DNA from: DYTH01 sp964552725 | Lineage (GTDB): Bacteria > Desulfobacterota > Syntrophia > Syntrophales > UBA5619 | Assembly: GCA_964552725.1 (NCBI GenBank) | Contig: CAZKHU010000063.1 | Coordinates: 1 to 17,841, forward strand | Length of the DNA stretch: 17,841 nucleotides | Direction of reading: 5' to 3' | Shown: piece after piece, positions 1 to 8,400 of the stretch | Layout of the letters: each line of letters opens with the position of its first letter | Position numbering within the stretch: the stretch's first letter is position 1 | Notes under the pieces: model-generated | The model's input: only the letters and a program-made list of their open reading frames with translations | Database searches by the model: none | Told to the model about the DNA's origin: nothing | Made by a program: the position numbers and the translations under genes

Positions 1-5
1 CGCTT

Positions 6-60
6 TCCCGCTCAGAATCGTTGCGGGAATGACAAGAATGGGGAGTTTTGCAATTGCCTC
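6..60. repeat. Left arm of a ~55-bp inverted repeat bounding the window, with REP-like hairpin
   Basis: This segment is the reverse complement of the last 54 bases of the window, with one inserted A (position 35) and one mismatch (G56). The outer part holds a hairpin: TCCCGC at 6-11 pairs with GCGGGA at 23-28 around an 11-base loop, and T5/A29 extends the stem. The hairpin is followed by GAATGACA, the style of dispersed GCGGGAATGA palindromes common in many bacterial genomes (established knowledge). It lies downstream of the PPDK gene, where it could also act as a 3' hairpin, although there is no U-tract. Similarity stops abruptly at position 61. It may be a dispersed repeat at which an assembly contig ended, or the edge of a repeat-flanked segment. 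Confidence 0.8.
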
Positions 61-134
61 AACTGTTTGCTTTTTCGGCATCTCATCGCTTCCGCGGACA
101 AGGGCGGAAACGATCAGCTGCCGATTAGCCGCTG

Positions 135-2861
135 TTATGCTGTCCTGCCGGCCTTTATCGCCGCCTGGGCGGCGGCAAGGCGGGCGATCGGCACCCGGAA
201 CGGGGAGCAGCTCACGTAGGTCAGGCCCAGTTCGTAACAGAACTCAACTGACGCCGGGTCTCCTCCGTGCTCGCCGCAGATGCCTATCTTCAGATTCGGA
301 CGAGTCGCGCGTCCTCTTTCGACGGATATTTTGATCAACTGGCCGACGCCGTCGCGGTCAATCGTCTGGAACGGATCGGCGGGGAGGAGTTTTTTGTCCA
401 GGTAGTCATGCATGAAGCCGCCGATGTCGTCGCGGCTGAAGCCGAAGGTCATCTGTGTCAAGTCATTGGTGCCGAAAGAGAAAAATTCGCAGATCTTTGC
501 CATCCGGTCGGAAAGGAGCGCGGCGCGGGGGATCTCGATCATCGTGCCGTACTTGTACTCCAGCTCCTTCATGCCGAATTTTTCGATAACCTCCCCGTAT
601 ATGCGGTCCGTTGCCTTCTTGGTCTCTTCGATCTCGGAGACGTCGCAGGTGACGGGCACCATGATCTCCGGCAGGCATTTTCTGCCCTCTGCAAGAAGTT
701 CGGCGGCCGACTCGAAGATGGCCCGCACCTGCATTTCGGTTACCTCCGGATAGGTGATGCCGAGGCGGACGCCGCGGTGCCCCATCATCGGGTTCGATTC
801 GTGAAGTTCCTCGCCCCGTTTTTTGACCTCCGCCGGAGTAATTCCGAGCGCGCGGGCGAGCTCCGCCTGCTTTTCAGCGCCCTGCGGCACGAATTCGTGC
901 AGCGGCGGGTCGAGGAGCCTGATGGTCACCGGCAGTCCTTCCATCGCGGACAGCGTGCCCTTGACGGAGGCCTTGACAAATGGAAAGAGTTCGTTCAGGG
1001 CAGCCCTTCTCTCTTCCGTGGTGTTGCTCAAAATCATCTTGCGCAGGAAGAAAAGCGGCCGTTCCGATCCCTCTCCGTAGAACATGTGCTCGGTGCGCAG
1101 AAGTCCAATCCCCTCGGCCCCGAAGGCGCGGGCTACGCCGGCATCCCGCGGGGTGTCGGCGTTGGTGCGCACGCCCATTGTGCGATACTTGTCCGCGAGG
1201 GACATGAACTGCTGGAAACGCGGGTTTTCCGTTGCATCCATCATTGGCAGCGCGCCCAGGTAAACGTGCCCCCGGGTGCCGTTGAGCGTGACGGTGTCCC
1301 CTGCCTTCAGGACAATGTTTGTGCCGCTGATCGCTGCGGTCCGGGTTTTGACGTCCACCTGCAGGCTCCCGGCGCCGACGATGCAGCATTTTCCCCAGCC
1401 CCGGGCGACGAGGGCCGCATGCGAGGTCATGCCGCCCCGGGCGGTGAGGATGCCGACTGCCGCCCGCATTCCTTCGACGTCCTCCGGGTTTGTCTCTTCG
1501 CGGATAAGAATGCATTTTTTGCCGGCCCGTGCGGATGCCACCGCTTCTTCGGCGGTGAAGACCAGGACGCCCGCTGCCGCTCCCGGACCGGCCGGAAGCC
1601 CCTTGGCTGCCGCAGTGTGGTCTGCCTCAGCCTTCGGGTCGATTATCGGATAGAGCAGTTCGACCAGTTGCACGGGGGCAACGCGCGTAACGGCCGTTTT
1701 TTCGTCGATCAGTCCCTCGGCCAGCATATCGAGCGCCATATTCAAAGCGGCAACGCCGGTGCGCTTGCCGACACGGCACTGGAGCATCCAGAGCTTGCCC
1801 TCCTGGATGGTGAATTCGATATCGAGCATATCCCGGTAATTATTTTCGAGCTTATTGCGGATATCGTCGAGCTCCCCGTAGGTTTCCGGCATGGCCTGCT
1901 GGAGACTGACAAGGTGCTTGTTCTGTTCGTTTTTGGTGTCGTCGTTGATTGGGCTGGGGGTGCGGATGCCGGCGACGACGTCTTCGCCCTGGGCGTTGAC
2001 GAGCCACTCGCCGTAGAACTTGTTGTCCCCGGTGGCAGGGTCGCGGGTAAAGGCCACCCCCGTTGCGGAGGAATTGCCCATATTGCCGAAGACCATTGCC
2101 TGAACGTTGACGGCGGTTCCCCAGTCGTCCGGGATGCCCTCTATCCGGCGATAGGAAATGGCTTTCTTCCCGTTCCAGCTCTTGAATACCGCCGCGATTG
2201 CCCCCCACAACTGCTCCAGCGGGTCGTCGGGAAAGGGTTTGCCGAGATGTTTTTCGATCAGTTCCTGGAAGTCTTCCGCCAGTTTCTTGAGTTCCTCTGC
2301 CGAAAGCTCCGTATCGGAAGAGTAGCCCCGATGGCGTTTTGCCTCATCGAGTTTTTCATCGAGCAGTTTGCGGATGCCCTTCCCCGCCGCCGGCGCCAGT
2401 CCCTCGGCCTTTTCCATGACGACGTCGGCGTACATCATGATCAGCCTGCGATAAGAATCCCAGACAAAGCGGGGATTTCCAGTTTTGGCAATCATCCCGG
2501 GGATAGTCGCCGTACAGAGGCCCACGTTCAGAACGGTGTCCATCATGCCGGGCATCGAGGAGCGGGCCCCGGAACGGCAGGAGACAAGCAGCGGATTCGC
2601 CGGGTCTCCGTACTTCATTGCCATTATTGCCTCTGTCTGCCTGAGGGCGTCAGGAACCTGCATGTTTAGGTCTCCCGGAAGCTTACAGGCGTTTTTATAA
2701 TAGTCAGTGCAGCAGGCAGTGCTGATGGTGAAGCCTGCCGGCACGGAGATCCCCAGAGAGCACATCTCGGCGAGATTGGCGCCTTTGCCCCCCAGCAAAT
2801 TCTTGTCGCTTGCCTTGCCTTCGGCGGCGCCGCCGCCAAACGTAAATACGTATTTTGTCAT
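135..2861 (-). CDS. ppdK: Pyruvate, phosphate dikinase (PPDK)
   Basis: Interconverts pyruvate + ATP + Pi and PEP + AMP + PPi in the cytoplasm. In anaerobes it serves gluconeogenesis or PPi-linked glycolysis (family knowledge). The 908 residues are full length. The order seen is an N-terminal ATP-grasp nucleotide domain beginning with GGKGANLAEM near residue 24 and containing SCRSGARSSMPGMMDT near 94. Next comes the swivelling phosphohistidine domain with GGMTSHAALVARG, whose catalytic His is residue 481. Last is the C-terminal PEP/pyruvate TIM barrel with FGTNDLTQM and GICGEHGGDP, whose catalytic Cys is residue 862. The ATG at 2861 has an AAGGAG Shine-Dalgarno. Only 24 bases separate it from the LemA stop codon, so it is probably cotranscribed with that gene although the functions look unrelated. 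The stop codon is TAA. Very sure of the family. Confidence 0.97.
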   Translation of the reverse strand: MTKYVFTFGGGAAEGKASDKNLLGGKGANLAEMCSLGISVPAGFTISTACCTDYYKNACKLPGDLNMQVPDALRQTEAIMAMKYGDPANPLLVSCRSGARSSMPGMMDTVLNVGLCTATIPGMIAKTGNPRFVWDSYRRLIMMYADVVMEKAEGLAPAAGKGIRKLLDEKLDEAKRHRGYSSDTELSAEELKKLAEDFQELIEKHLGKPFPDDPLEQLWGAIAAVFKSWNGKKAISYRRIEGIPDDWGTAVNVQAMVFGNMGNSSATGVAFTRDPATGDNKFYGEWLVNAQGEDVVAGIRTPSPINDDTKNEQNKHLVSLQQAMPETYGELDDIRNKLENNYRDMLDIEFTIQEGKLWMLQCRVGKRTGVAALNMALDMLAEGLIDEKTAVTRVAPVQLVELLYPIIDPKAEADHTAAAKGLPAGPGAAAGVLVFTAEEAVASARAGKKCILIREETNPEDVEGMRAAVGILTARGGMTSHAALVARGWGKCCIVGAGSLQVDVKTRTAAISGTNIVLKAGDTVTLNGTRGHVYLGALPMMDATENPRFQQFMSLADKYRTMGVRTNADTPRDAGVARAFGAEGIGLLRTEHMFYGEGSERPLFFLRKMILSNTTEERRAALNELFPFVKASVKGTLSAMEGLPVTIRLLDPPLHEFVPQGAEKQAELARALGITPAEVKKRGEELHESNPMMGHRGVRLGITYPEVTEMQVRAIFESAAELLAEGRKCLPEIMVPVTCDVSEIEETKKATDRIYGEVIEKFGMKELEYKYGTMIEIPRAALLSDRMAKICEFFSFGTNDLTQMTFGFSRDDIGGFMHDYLDKKLLPADPFQTIDRDGVGQLIKISVERGRATRPNLKIGICGEHGGDPASVEFCYELGLTYVSCSPFRVPIARLAAAQAAIKAGRTA

Positions 2862-2885
2862 TCAGAAGCTCCTTTTGCGCTTATT

Positions 2886-3464
2886 TCATTGAAATTTTAC
2901 CTGTGGCGCTGCCTTGGAGGCGGCCGGCGCCTCGAAGAAGGCTGCCTTCTCGAATCCGAACATTCCGGCCAGCATGTTGGCGGGGAAACTGCGGATCAGC
3001 ACGTTGTAGGTTTGCACCGCGTCGTTGTAGCGCTTTCTTTCGACGGCGATCCGGTTCTCCGTTCCGGCCAGCTCATCCTGCAGTCGGAGAAAATTTACAT
3101 TGGACTTTAAATCCGGGTACTTTTCGACAACCACCAGAAGCCTGCTCAGGGCGCCGGTGAGTTCGTTATTGGCATTGATCTTATCGGGCACGGTTGACGC
3201 CCCGCCCACCCTGGCCCGCGCGTTGGTCACCTCCACGAGAACGTCCTTTTCCTGTTTCGCATAGCCCTTTACCGTTTCCACGAGATTCGGTATCAGATCG
3301 TATCTCCGCTGGAGTTGATTTTCCACCTGCGCCCAGGACGCCTTCACCCCTTCGTCGAGGGTGACGAACCGGTTGTACGTGCCTTTGAAAAATGAGTAAA
3401 AGGCGCCGACCAGCACCAGAATTACAATTACGGCGATCAGCAAAATTTTCTTTCCACTTGTCAT
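2886..3464 (-). CDS. lemA: LemA family membrane-anchored protein
   Basis: 192 residues starting MTSGKKILLIAV. The frame stays open to 3542, but I chose the ATG at 3464 because AGGAGG sits just upstream and the N-terminal membrane segment (about residues 6-24) then begins directly. The rest is the predicted extracytoplasmic helical bundle of the LemA family. It has the characteristic ENQLQRRYDLIPNLVETVKG stretch near residues 49-68 and a YNVLIRSFPANMLAGMFGF-type block near the C-terminus. The molecular function of the family is not established; it recurs next to TPM-domain proteins, as it does here two genes away. Gene order on the minus strand is TPM, nucleotidyltransferase-like, LemA, PPDK, with 74 bases between the second and third genes. 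The stop codon is TGA. Confidence 0.93.
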   Translation of the reverse strand: MTSGKKILLIAVIVILVLVGAFYSFFKGTYNRFVTLDEGVKASWAQVENQLQRRYDLIPNLVETVKGYAKQEKDVLVEVTNARARVGGASTVPDKINANNELTGALSRLLVVVEKYPDLKSNVNFLRLQDELAGTENRIAVERKRYNDAVQTYNVLIRSFPANMLAGMFGFEKAAFFEAPAASKAAPQVKFQ

Positions 3465-3538
3465 AACTTCCTCCTGTTTTTTTATTAAAGGCCATTGGCC
3501 ACTGTTGCTTTTCCCCCGTCCTCTGTCATAGTCATGGT

Positions 3539-4297
3539 TCACAGCCTGTCAGCCTGTTTCTCGCCCACGGCCAGCCGGTCGATCTGGTTGCAGAGCCGGC
3601 CGACCGACAGCAAGTAGTTTTTAAAGAGCGTTTTTATTTCTTCCGCCGAAAAATGGTCAACGTTTCTGCGGACATCCTCGCAATTAAGAAAGATGTGGGC
3701 ATTGAAGCCGAAGGCATCTCCCGCCGCAGTTATAACATCTCTTTTCGTATTGGGAATTTCGATCCCTTTCAGGTAGAGGAGGGCGCTGAAGAGGGGGATG
3801 AAGGAGCCCAGTGAAAGGCCGATCAGCTCCCTGATTTTTTTAGGTTTGCCTTCCGTCGCAAGCCAGCCTCCCCGCAAATGCAGGAGTTTTCCCCGGAGCT
3901 CCCGCTCGATCTGGAGGCGAATATGCTTATGGTCGAAGAAGGTGAGCGGCGCCAGCACGTCTTCGCCGTAGACGAGCCTGTAGCGGCGTTTGATGTTCAA
4001 AAATTCCACAGGGTATGAATCCAGCGAATCGGATATGTAAGAGCGGGTGACAAAGAGCGGAAGCGCCACGGCGCCTTTGCGCCATCTCTTGACCATTTCC
4101 ATCGCTTTTTCCAGCGATTCGATTCCCCCGTCGGTCAGGGTTATCATGAAATTGAGATCCGATTTGCCGGGCAGGTAATCGCCTCCGGCGCCGCTGCCGT
4201 ACAGAATGATCGAAAGCAGTTCATCGCCAAAAACCGCCTGGCAGTCAGCGGCGACAACCGGGAAAATGTCTTCAGGTTTTTTTGGTATTTTTGACAT
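3539..4297 (-). CDS. Nucleotidyltransferase-fold domain protein with altered metal site
   Basis: 252 residues. The frame could start at a TTG at 4303, but the ATG at 4297 has a purine-rich AAGGGGG six bases upstream and is preferred. The N-terminal part carries the signature of the MNT/kanamycin-type nucleotidyltransferase fold: ILYGSGAGGDYLPGKSDLNF at about residues 31-50. In active members the motif is GS...D-x-D; here the second carboxylate is Asn (D47-L-N49). Catalysis is therefore doubtful or altered. The C-terminal part (about 120-252) is helical, rich in Leu and Arg, with no motif I recognise. It lies 15 bases downstream of the TPM stop and 74 bases upstream of LemA, so probably in one transcript. 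The substrate is unknown. It could be a pseudoenzyme or a nucleotide-sensing subunit. Confidence 0.75.
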   Translation of the reverse strand: MSKIPKKPEDIFPVVAADCQAVFGDELLSIILYGSGAGGDYLPGKSDLNFMITLTDGGIESLEKAMEMVKRWRKGAVALPLFVTRSYISDSLDSYPVEFLNIKRRYRLVYGEDVLAPLTFFDHKHIRLQIERELRGKLLHLRGGWLATEGKPKKIRELIGLSLGSFIPLFSALLYLKGIEIPNTKRDVITAAGDAFGFNAHIFLNCEDVRRNVDHFSAEEIKTLFKNYLLSVGRLCNQIDRLAVGEKQADRL

Positions 4298-4312
4298 TTG
4301 CAACCCCCTTTT

Positions 4313-5089
4313 TCAGAATCCGCGGCTCGAGCCGCCCCCGCCGCTCATGCCGCCGCCGAAACCTCCGAAACCGCCTCCGAAGCCACCGCCTCCTCCGCGT
4401 CTTCCTCCTCCGCTGTTCATCAGCAGCAGAAGAATCCAGGGCAGCATGGCCCTTCCCTGTCTTGTCCCGAGGAAAAACCCGGCGGCGACAATCAGGAGCA
4501 AATACTGGAGGAGGCCGGTTTTTTTCTGCCGCTTGGCCTGCTGCAAGGCGGGACTGTTTTGCCCGCCAGCGCCGATGGTTACGCCTGCGTCTTTGGCGAC
4601 GATTGCGGCAATAACCGAGAAGGTTTCATAAAGGCCCTTTCCGTATTCGCCGGCGCGGAAATTGGGAACGGCGTACCGGTCGAGGATTTCGCCGGTCAGG
4701 CCGTCGGGCAGAATGCCCTCCACGCCGTATCCCGTTTCAATTCTAACCCGCCGTTCCTTGACGGTAAGAAAGATAAGCACCCCCTTGTCCTCGCCCTTTT
4801 TCCCGATTCCCCACGCCTGGTAAAGGCGGTTTGCATAGTCGTTCGGTTCCTCATCGCCAATGGAAGGTACGGTGGCGACGACTAAAGCCGTTCCTGTGCT
4901 GTCGAAAATCTCCCGGGCGATATTTTCCATCGGAGTTTTGTACGCCTCCGGGATTACGCCGGCGAAGTCGTTGATCGCCCCGGCGGATTTGGGAAAAACA
5001 GTATTGGCCGCTGCCCGGTCCGAAAAAGACATCAACGCCAGGGTAAACAGCATTACAAAGATCATTTTGAACGGGGATTTTTTTTGCAT
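4313..5089 (-). CDS. TPM-domain (DUF477/YgcG-like) envelope protein with Gly-rich tail
   Basis: 258 residues. A Sec signal peptide covers about residues 1-28 (MQKKSPFKMIFVMLFTLALM, cleavage near AAA-N). A TPM domain follows (about 36-165) with DFAGVI, the DKGVLIFLTVKERRVRIETGYG block and LPDG. Two hydrophobic segments lie at about 193-208 and 215-225, and the protein ends in a Gly/Phe-rich tail (about 226-258). The domain faces the periplasm; some family members have been linked to phosphatase activity or photosystem repair, but the role in bacteria is unclear. The pairing with LemA nearby is a recurrent one. No Shine-Dalgarno sequence is visible before the ATG at 5089; the upstream sequence is AGGCCC directly before it. 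No other in-frame ATG, GTG or TTG start lies between 5089 and the preceding gene. Confidence 0.92.
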   Translation of the reverse strand: MQKKSPFKMIFVMLFTLALMSFSDRAAANTVFPKSAGAINDFAGVIPEAYKTPMENIAREIFDSTGTALVVATVPSIGDEEPNDYANRLYQAWGIGKKGEDKGVLIFLTVKERRVRIETGYGVEGILPDGLTGEILDRYAVPNFRAGEYGKGLYETFSVIAAIVAKDAGVTIGAGGQNSPALQQAKRQKKTGLLQYLLLIVAAGFFLGTRQGRAMLPWILLLLMNSGGGRRGGGGGFGGGFGGFGGGMSGGGGSSRGF

Positions 5090-5095
5090 GGGCCT

Positions 5096-5124
5096 ATAAT
5101 AACCACATAGAGGTAAAATAGCAA
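5096..5124 (-). promoter_or_regulatory. Candidate sigma-70 promoter for a leaderless TPM transcript
   Basis: Read on the minus strand, TTGCTA (5124-5119, 4/6 match to TTGACA), a 17-base spacer and TATTAT (5101-5096, 5/6 match to TATAAT) lie in the 38-base gap between the PII-like and TPM genes. Transcription would be expected to start about seven bases past the -10, at or next to 5089, the A of the TPM ATG. This fits the lack of a Shine-Dalgarno sequence. It is prediction only: a short AT-rich gap can match by chance, and readthrough from the pump operon is also possible. Confidence 0.4.
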
Positions 5125-5127
5125 CAG

Positions 5128-5418
5128 CTACAGACTCTCATCAAGCGGCATGATGAAAAGACGAACCCCGGCGTGGGGGTTTTCAGACTCCAGTTTGCGT
5201 ATATGTTCCCGGATACGGGCAAGCTCTTCATCCGGCAGGGTGAAAAAGAGGACATTGTTTTTGCCGGGCCAGATATGTGTGCCCAGTTTTGGTTCGGTCT
5301 GGCTCCCCTCGCCGCGGGCTTCGATCATCTTGGTGTAGCCGCTGATTCCAGCCTCCTTGACGACCGCGATTATTGATTCGTCGGCCGCCTCCGCATAGAC
5401 GAGCATGCACATCTTCAT
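5128..5418 (-). CDS. Small PII-like protein associated with the RND pump
   Basis: 96 residues beginning MKMCMLVYAEAADESIIAVV. The predicted beta-alpha-beta-beta-alpha-beta pattern, the GYTKMIEARGEG stretch (about 27-38) and the final VRLFIMPLDE strand resemble the PII/GlnB ferredoxin-like fold. Small PII-like proteins of this kind recur beside RND transporters (the transporter-associated PG0541-type or DUF3240-type families; I cannot decide between them). The start ATG overlaps the pump stop as ATGA, and AGGAGG lies inside the last pump codons, which indicates translational coupling. Family knowledge suggests trimers that bind a small molecule or metal and modulate the partner transporter; the ligand here is unknown. 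The stop codon is TAG, the only gene in the window that clearly ends with TAG. Confidence 0.82.
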   Translation of the reverse strand: MKMCMLVYAEAADESIIAVVKEAGISGYTKMIEARGEGSQTEPKLGTHIWPGKNNVLFFTLPDEELARIREHIRKLESENPHAGVRLFIMPLDESL

Positions 5419-8400
5419 GGTTTTCCTCCTTCCGTTTTTCCGGCGGCGCCCTTTTTTCTCCGCGTGAAGAAATTCTGGAAGTCGTCAAAGAGGTCGTAGG
5501 CCGCCGGAACCACGACCAGGGTCAGAAAGAGCGACGTCAACAGGCCGCCAATCACCGCGATCCCCATCGGGGCCCTCGTCTCCGCGCCTTCCCCCACTCC
5601 GAAGGCGACCGGAATCATCCCGAAGACCATCGCAAAGGTTGTCATCAGAATCGGCCGCAGCCGCACCGGGCCGGCATGGAGAATCGCCTCGCGTCGGGGG
5701 TAGCCGCGTTCCCGCAGGATGTTTGTGTAATCGACAAGGAGGATCGCGTTTTTCTTGACGAGTCCCATCAGCAGAATCAGGCCGATGAAACTGAAAATGC
5801 TCAGCGTCTGGCCGGTTATAATTAGTGCGCCGAAGGCCCCGATGAAGGAAAGGGGCATTGCCAGAAGCACCGTGAAGGGGTGGACAAAGCTTTCAAACTG
5901 GGCGGCCAGCACCATGTAGGCCATTCCCACCCCCAGCATGATTGCGAACATCAGATATCCGAATGATTCCGACATGGTATCTGCCTGTCCACTGTATTTG
6001 GGAGTATAATCGGGGGGCAGAATCCCCGCGGCGATTTCGTTCAAATCGGTCATGGCCGCGCCCAGCGGCTTGTCTTCCAGACTGGAGAAGAGGGTGATTG
6101 CCCTCTGCCGGTCAACCCGGTTGATGACGCTGGGGCCGCCTCCCTCCTGAATCCGGATGAGGTTGCGCAGCTCGACCAGGTTGCCGCTCTTCGAGCGCAC
6201 GTAGAGCAGGCCGATGTCATCGGGGTTGCGTCTCTCGTCGGGATTGAGACGGATGCGCAGGTCGTAGCGTTTGCCCCGGCTGTCGTCCTTGAATTTGGTA
6301 ACCTCGGTCTCGCCGCTGACGAGCAGGTTGATCGCTTCGGCAATCGTCGCCACGTCAACGCCGAGATCGGCCGCCTTGTCGCGGTCGATTGTAACCTTCA
6401 GCTCGGGTTTGCCCATTTCGAGCGAGGTGTCTATATCGACGAAGCCCTGTTTTTTTGACAGAGCGGAGGATATTTGCCGGGTATAATCACTGAGCGCTTC
6501 GATATTGTTTCCCCGGACGCTGTACTGGATCGGCACCTGCCGCTGTCCCCCGCCGATCATCGAAAAATCCTCCGCCGACACCTTCAACCCTGGAAATTGG
6601 CGCAATCGCTGACGAACTTCCTTTTTCAGAACCATCTGGGTTTTGGCGCGTTCCTTTTTCGGAATCAGCGATATCATCATCAATCCGCGGTAAACTGTAC
6701 CGCCGATTCCCTGAACATAGTACACCGCCCGCACCTCAGGCATTCCCCGGACAATCTGCTCAGCCGGCCGGAAGAGCTCATCGGCCTTCGCGACCGAGTA
6801 GTCGATCGGCGCCTCGAGACGGACGATGAACTGCCCCTGATCTTCAGGCGGGGTGAATTCTTTGCCGAGGTAGCGGGTCATGTAAATGCTGCCGATAAAA
6901 AGAATCAGCGCCCCAATCAGCATGATGCCGCGATGGTTCAGCGAAAATAGCAGGACGTGGCGGTAGCCGTTTTCGAGTTTTTTGTAGCCGTTTTCGAAGA
7001 GCGCTGAAAAACGGCTGGCTATGCCGGGGCGGGAAGAAGCGGCGGCGCCTTTATGAAGATCAATGCGTTTGAGAAAAATAGAGGCGAGCATCGGCGTCAG
7101 CGTAAAGGAAACCAGAAGCGAGATGAGCACCGAAAAGACGACCGTCAGGGCGAACTGGATGAAAAAGCGGCCGATCATTCCCTTCATGAACGCGACCGGC
7201 AGAAAGATCGCGACGATCGCGAAGGTGGTCGCCATGACGGCCAGACCGATCTCCGAGGTTGCGAATGTCGCCGCCTCGCGCGGGGGCATCCCCTCTTCAA
7301 CATGCCGGTAGATGTTTTCGATGACGATGATTGCGTCGTCGATTAGCAGGCCGACGGAGAGGGTGAGGGCAAGCATCGTCATGTTATTGAAGGTGAAATC
7401 GAAGGCGCGCAACAGCGCAAACGTGGAGATGATCGAGATCGGCAGCGCCACGGCGCTGATCAGCGTCGTCCGGACGTTGCGCAGAAAGATGAAGACGGCG
7501 AGGATCGCAAAGAGGCTGCCCAGAATGAGATGCTTTTTTACCTCGTCGATCGACCGGCGGATGAAATTTGACTGGTCGATCGCGATATTCAGGGTCATTC
7601 CCGGCGGCAGCGTTGTGCGAATATTCTCGATTTCCTTCCTGACCGCGTTGACGACGGCGACGGTGTTCGTCCCCGACTGTTTCTGAATCCCCATTGCCAC
7701 CGCCGGCACGCCGTTGAAGCGGACGATGGAGCGTTCTTCCTCCATTCCGTCTTCCGCCCGGCCAACGTCGCGCAGGCGGATCGGGGCGCCATTGTTATAG
7801 GCGATGATCAGGTCGTTGAAAGCTGGGACGGTAAGAAACTCACCCTTGATTTTGACCGTGTACTCCTTCGTCAGGCTCTCGATCCGTCCCGCCGGCAACT
7901 CGACGTTCTGCCGTTTGAGGGCGGAAGCTATGTCGCTTGCCGTAAGCCCGTAGGCCTTCAGCCGTTTTGCGTCGATCCAGACGCGCACCTGCCGGAGCCG
8001 CAATCCCCAGAGCTGAATGTCGCCGACGCCGTTTATCCGCTGGAGCTTTTCCTTGAGCACCTCATCGACGTAGGTGGAGATATCTCTGACCGATTTCTGT
8101 CCGGCCAGATTCAGCCACATTACCGCCGTCGCATCGGGATCGACCTTGGCGATCCGCGGTTCTTCGATGTCGTCGGGGAGTTTGTTGCGGATCAGCGCCA
8201 CCTTTTCCCGGACGTCCTGCACGGCCAGATCAATGTCCCGCTCCAGAACGAATTCCACCGTGATGCGCGAGGCTCCTTCGGTGCTGCTGGAGGTTATCGA
8301 TTTTACCCCGTTGATCGTATTGACCGCCCCCTCGATCTTGTCGGTGATGTCAACGTCGATCACCTCCGGGCTTGCCCCTTTGAGTTCGGTGTAAATCGTC

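Noticed and set aside
90..109. Hairpin TTCCGC/GCGGAA after PPDK as a terminator
   Set aside because: Six-bp stem with an eight-base loop and no U-tract in the PPDK direction; too weak to call.
267..2669. An 800-codon open frame on the plus strand opposite PPDK
   Set aside because: It is a shadow of a strongly biased real gene: the minus-strand protein is a textbook PPDK with all motifs, while this translation has no domain pattern, odd His/Gly/Asp-rich composition and no clear ribosome site.
3465..3538. N-terminal extension of LemA up to 3542
   Set aside because: The extra 26 residues are polar, overlap the preceding gene's stop and bypass a strong AGGAGG placed before the ATG at 3464.
4298..4885. 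A plus-strand frame opposite the TPM gene
   Set aside because: Its Ala/Ser/Glu-rich start merely mirrors the Gly codon repeats of the TPM tail.
5090..5127. Readthrough of the PII-like TAG stop into the following gap
   Set aside because: The extension is a short hydrophobic stretch running out of frame into the TPM gene with no family support; this TAG looks like a true stop.
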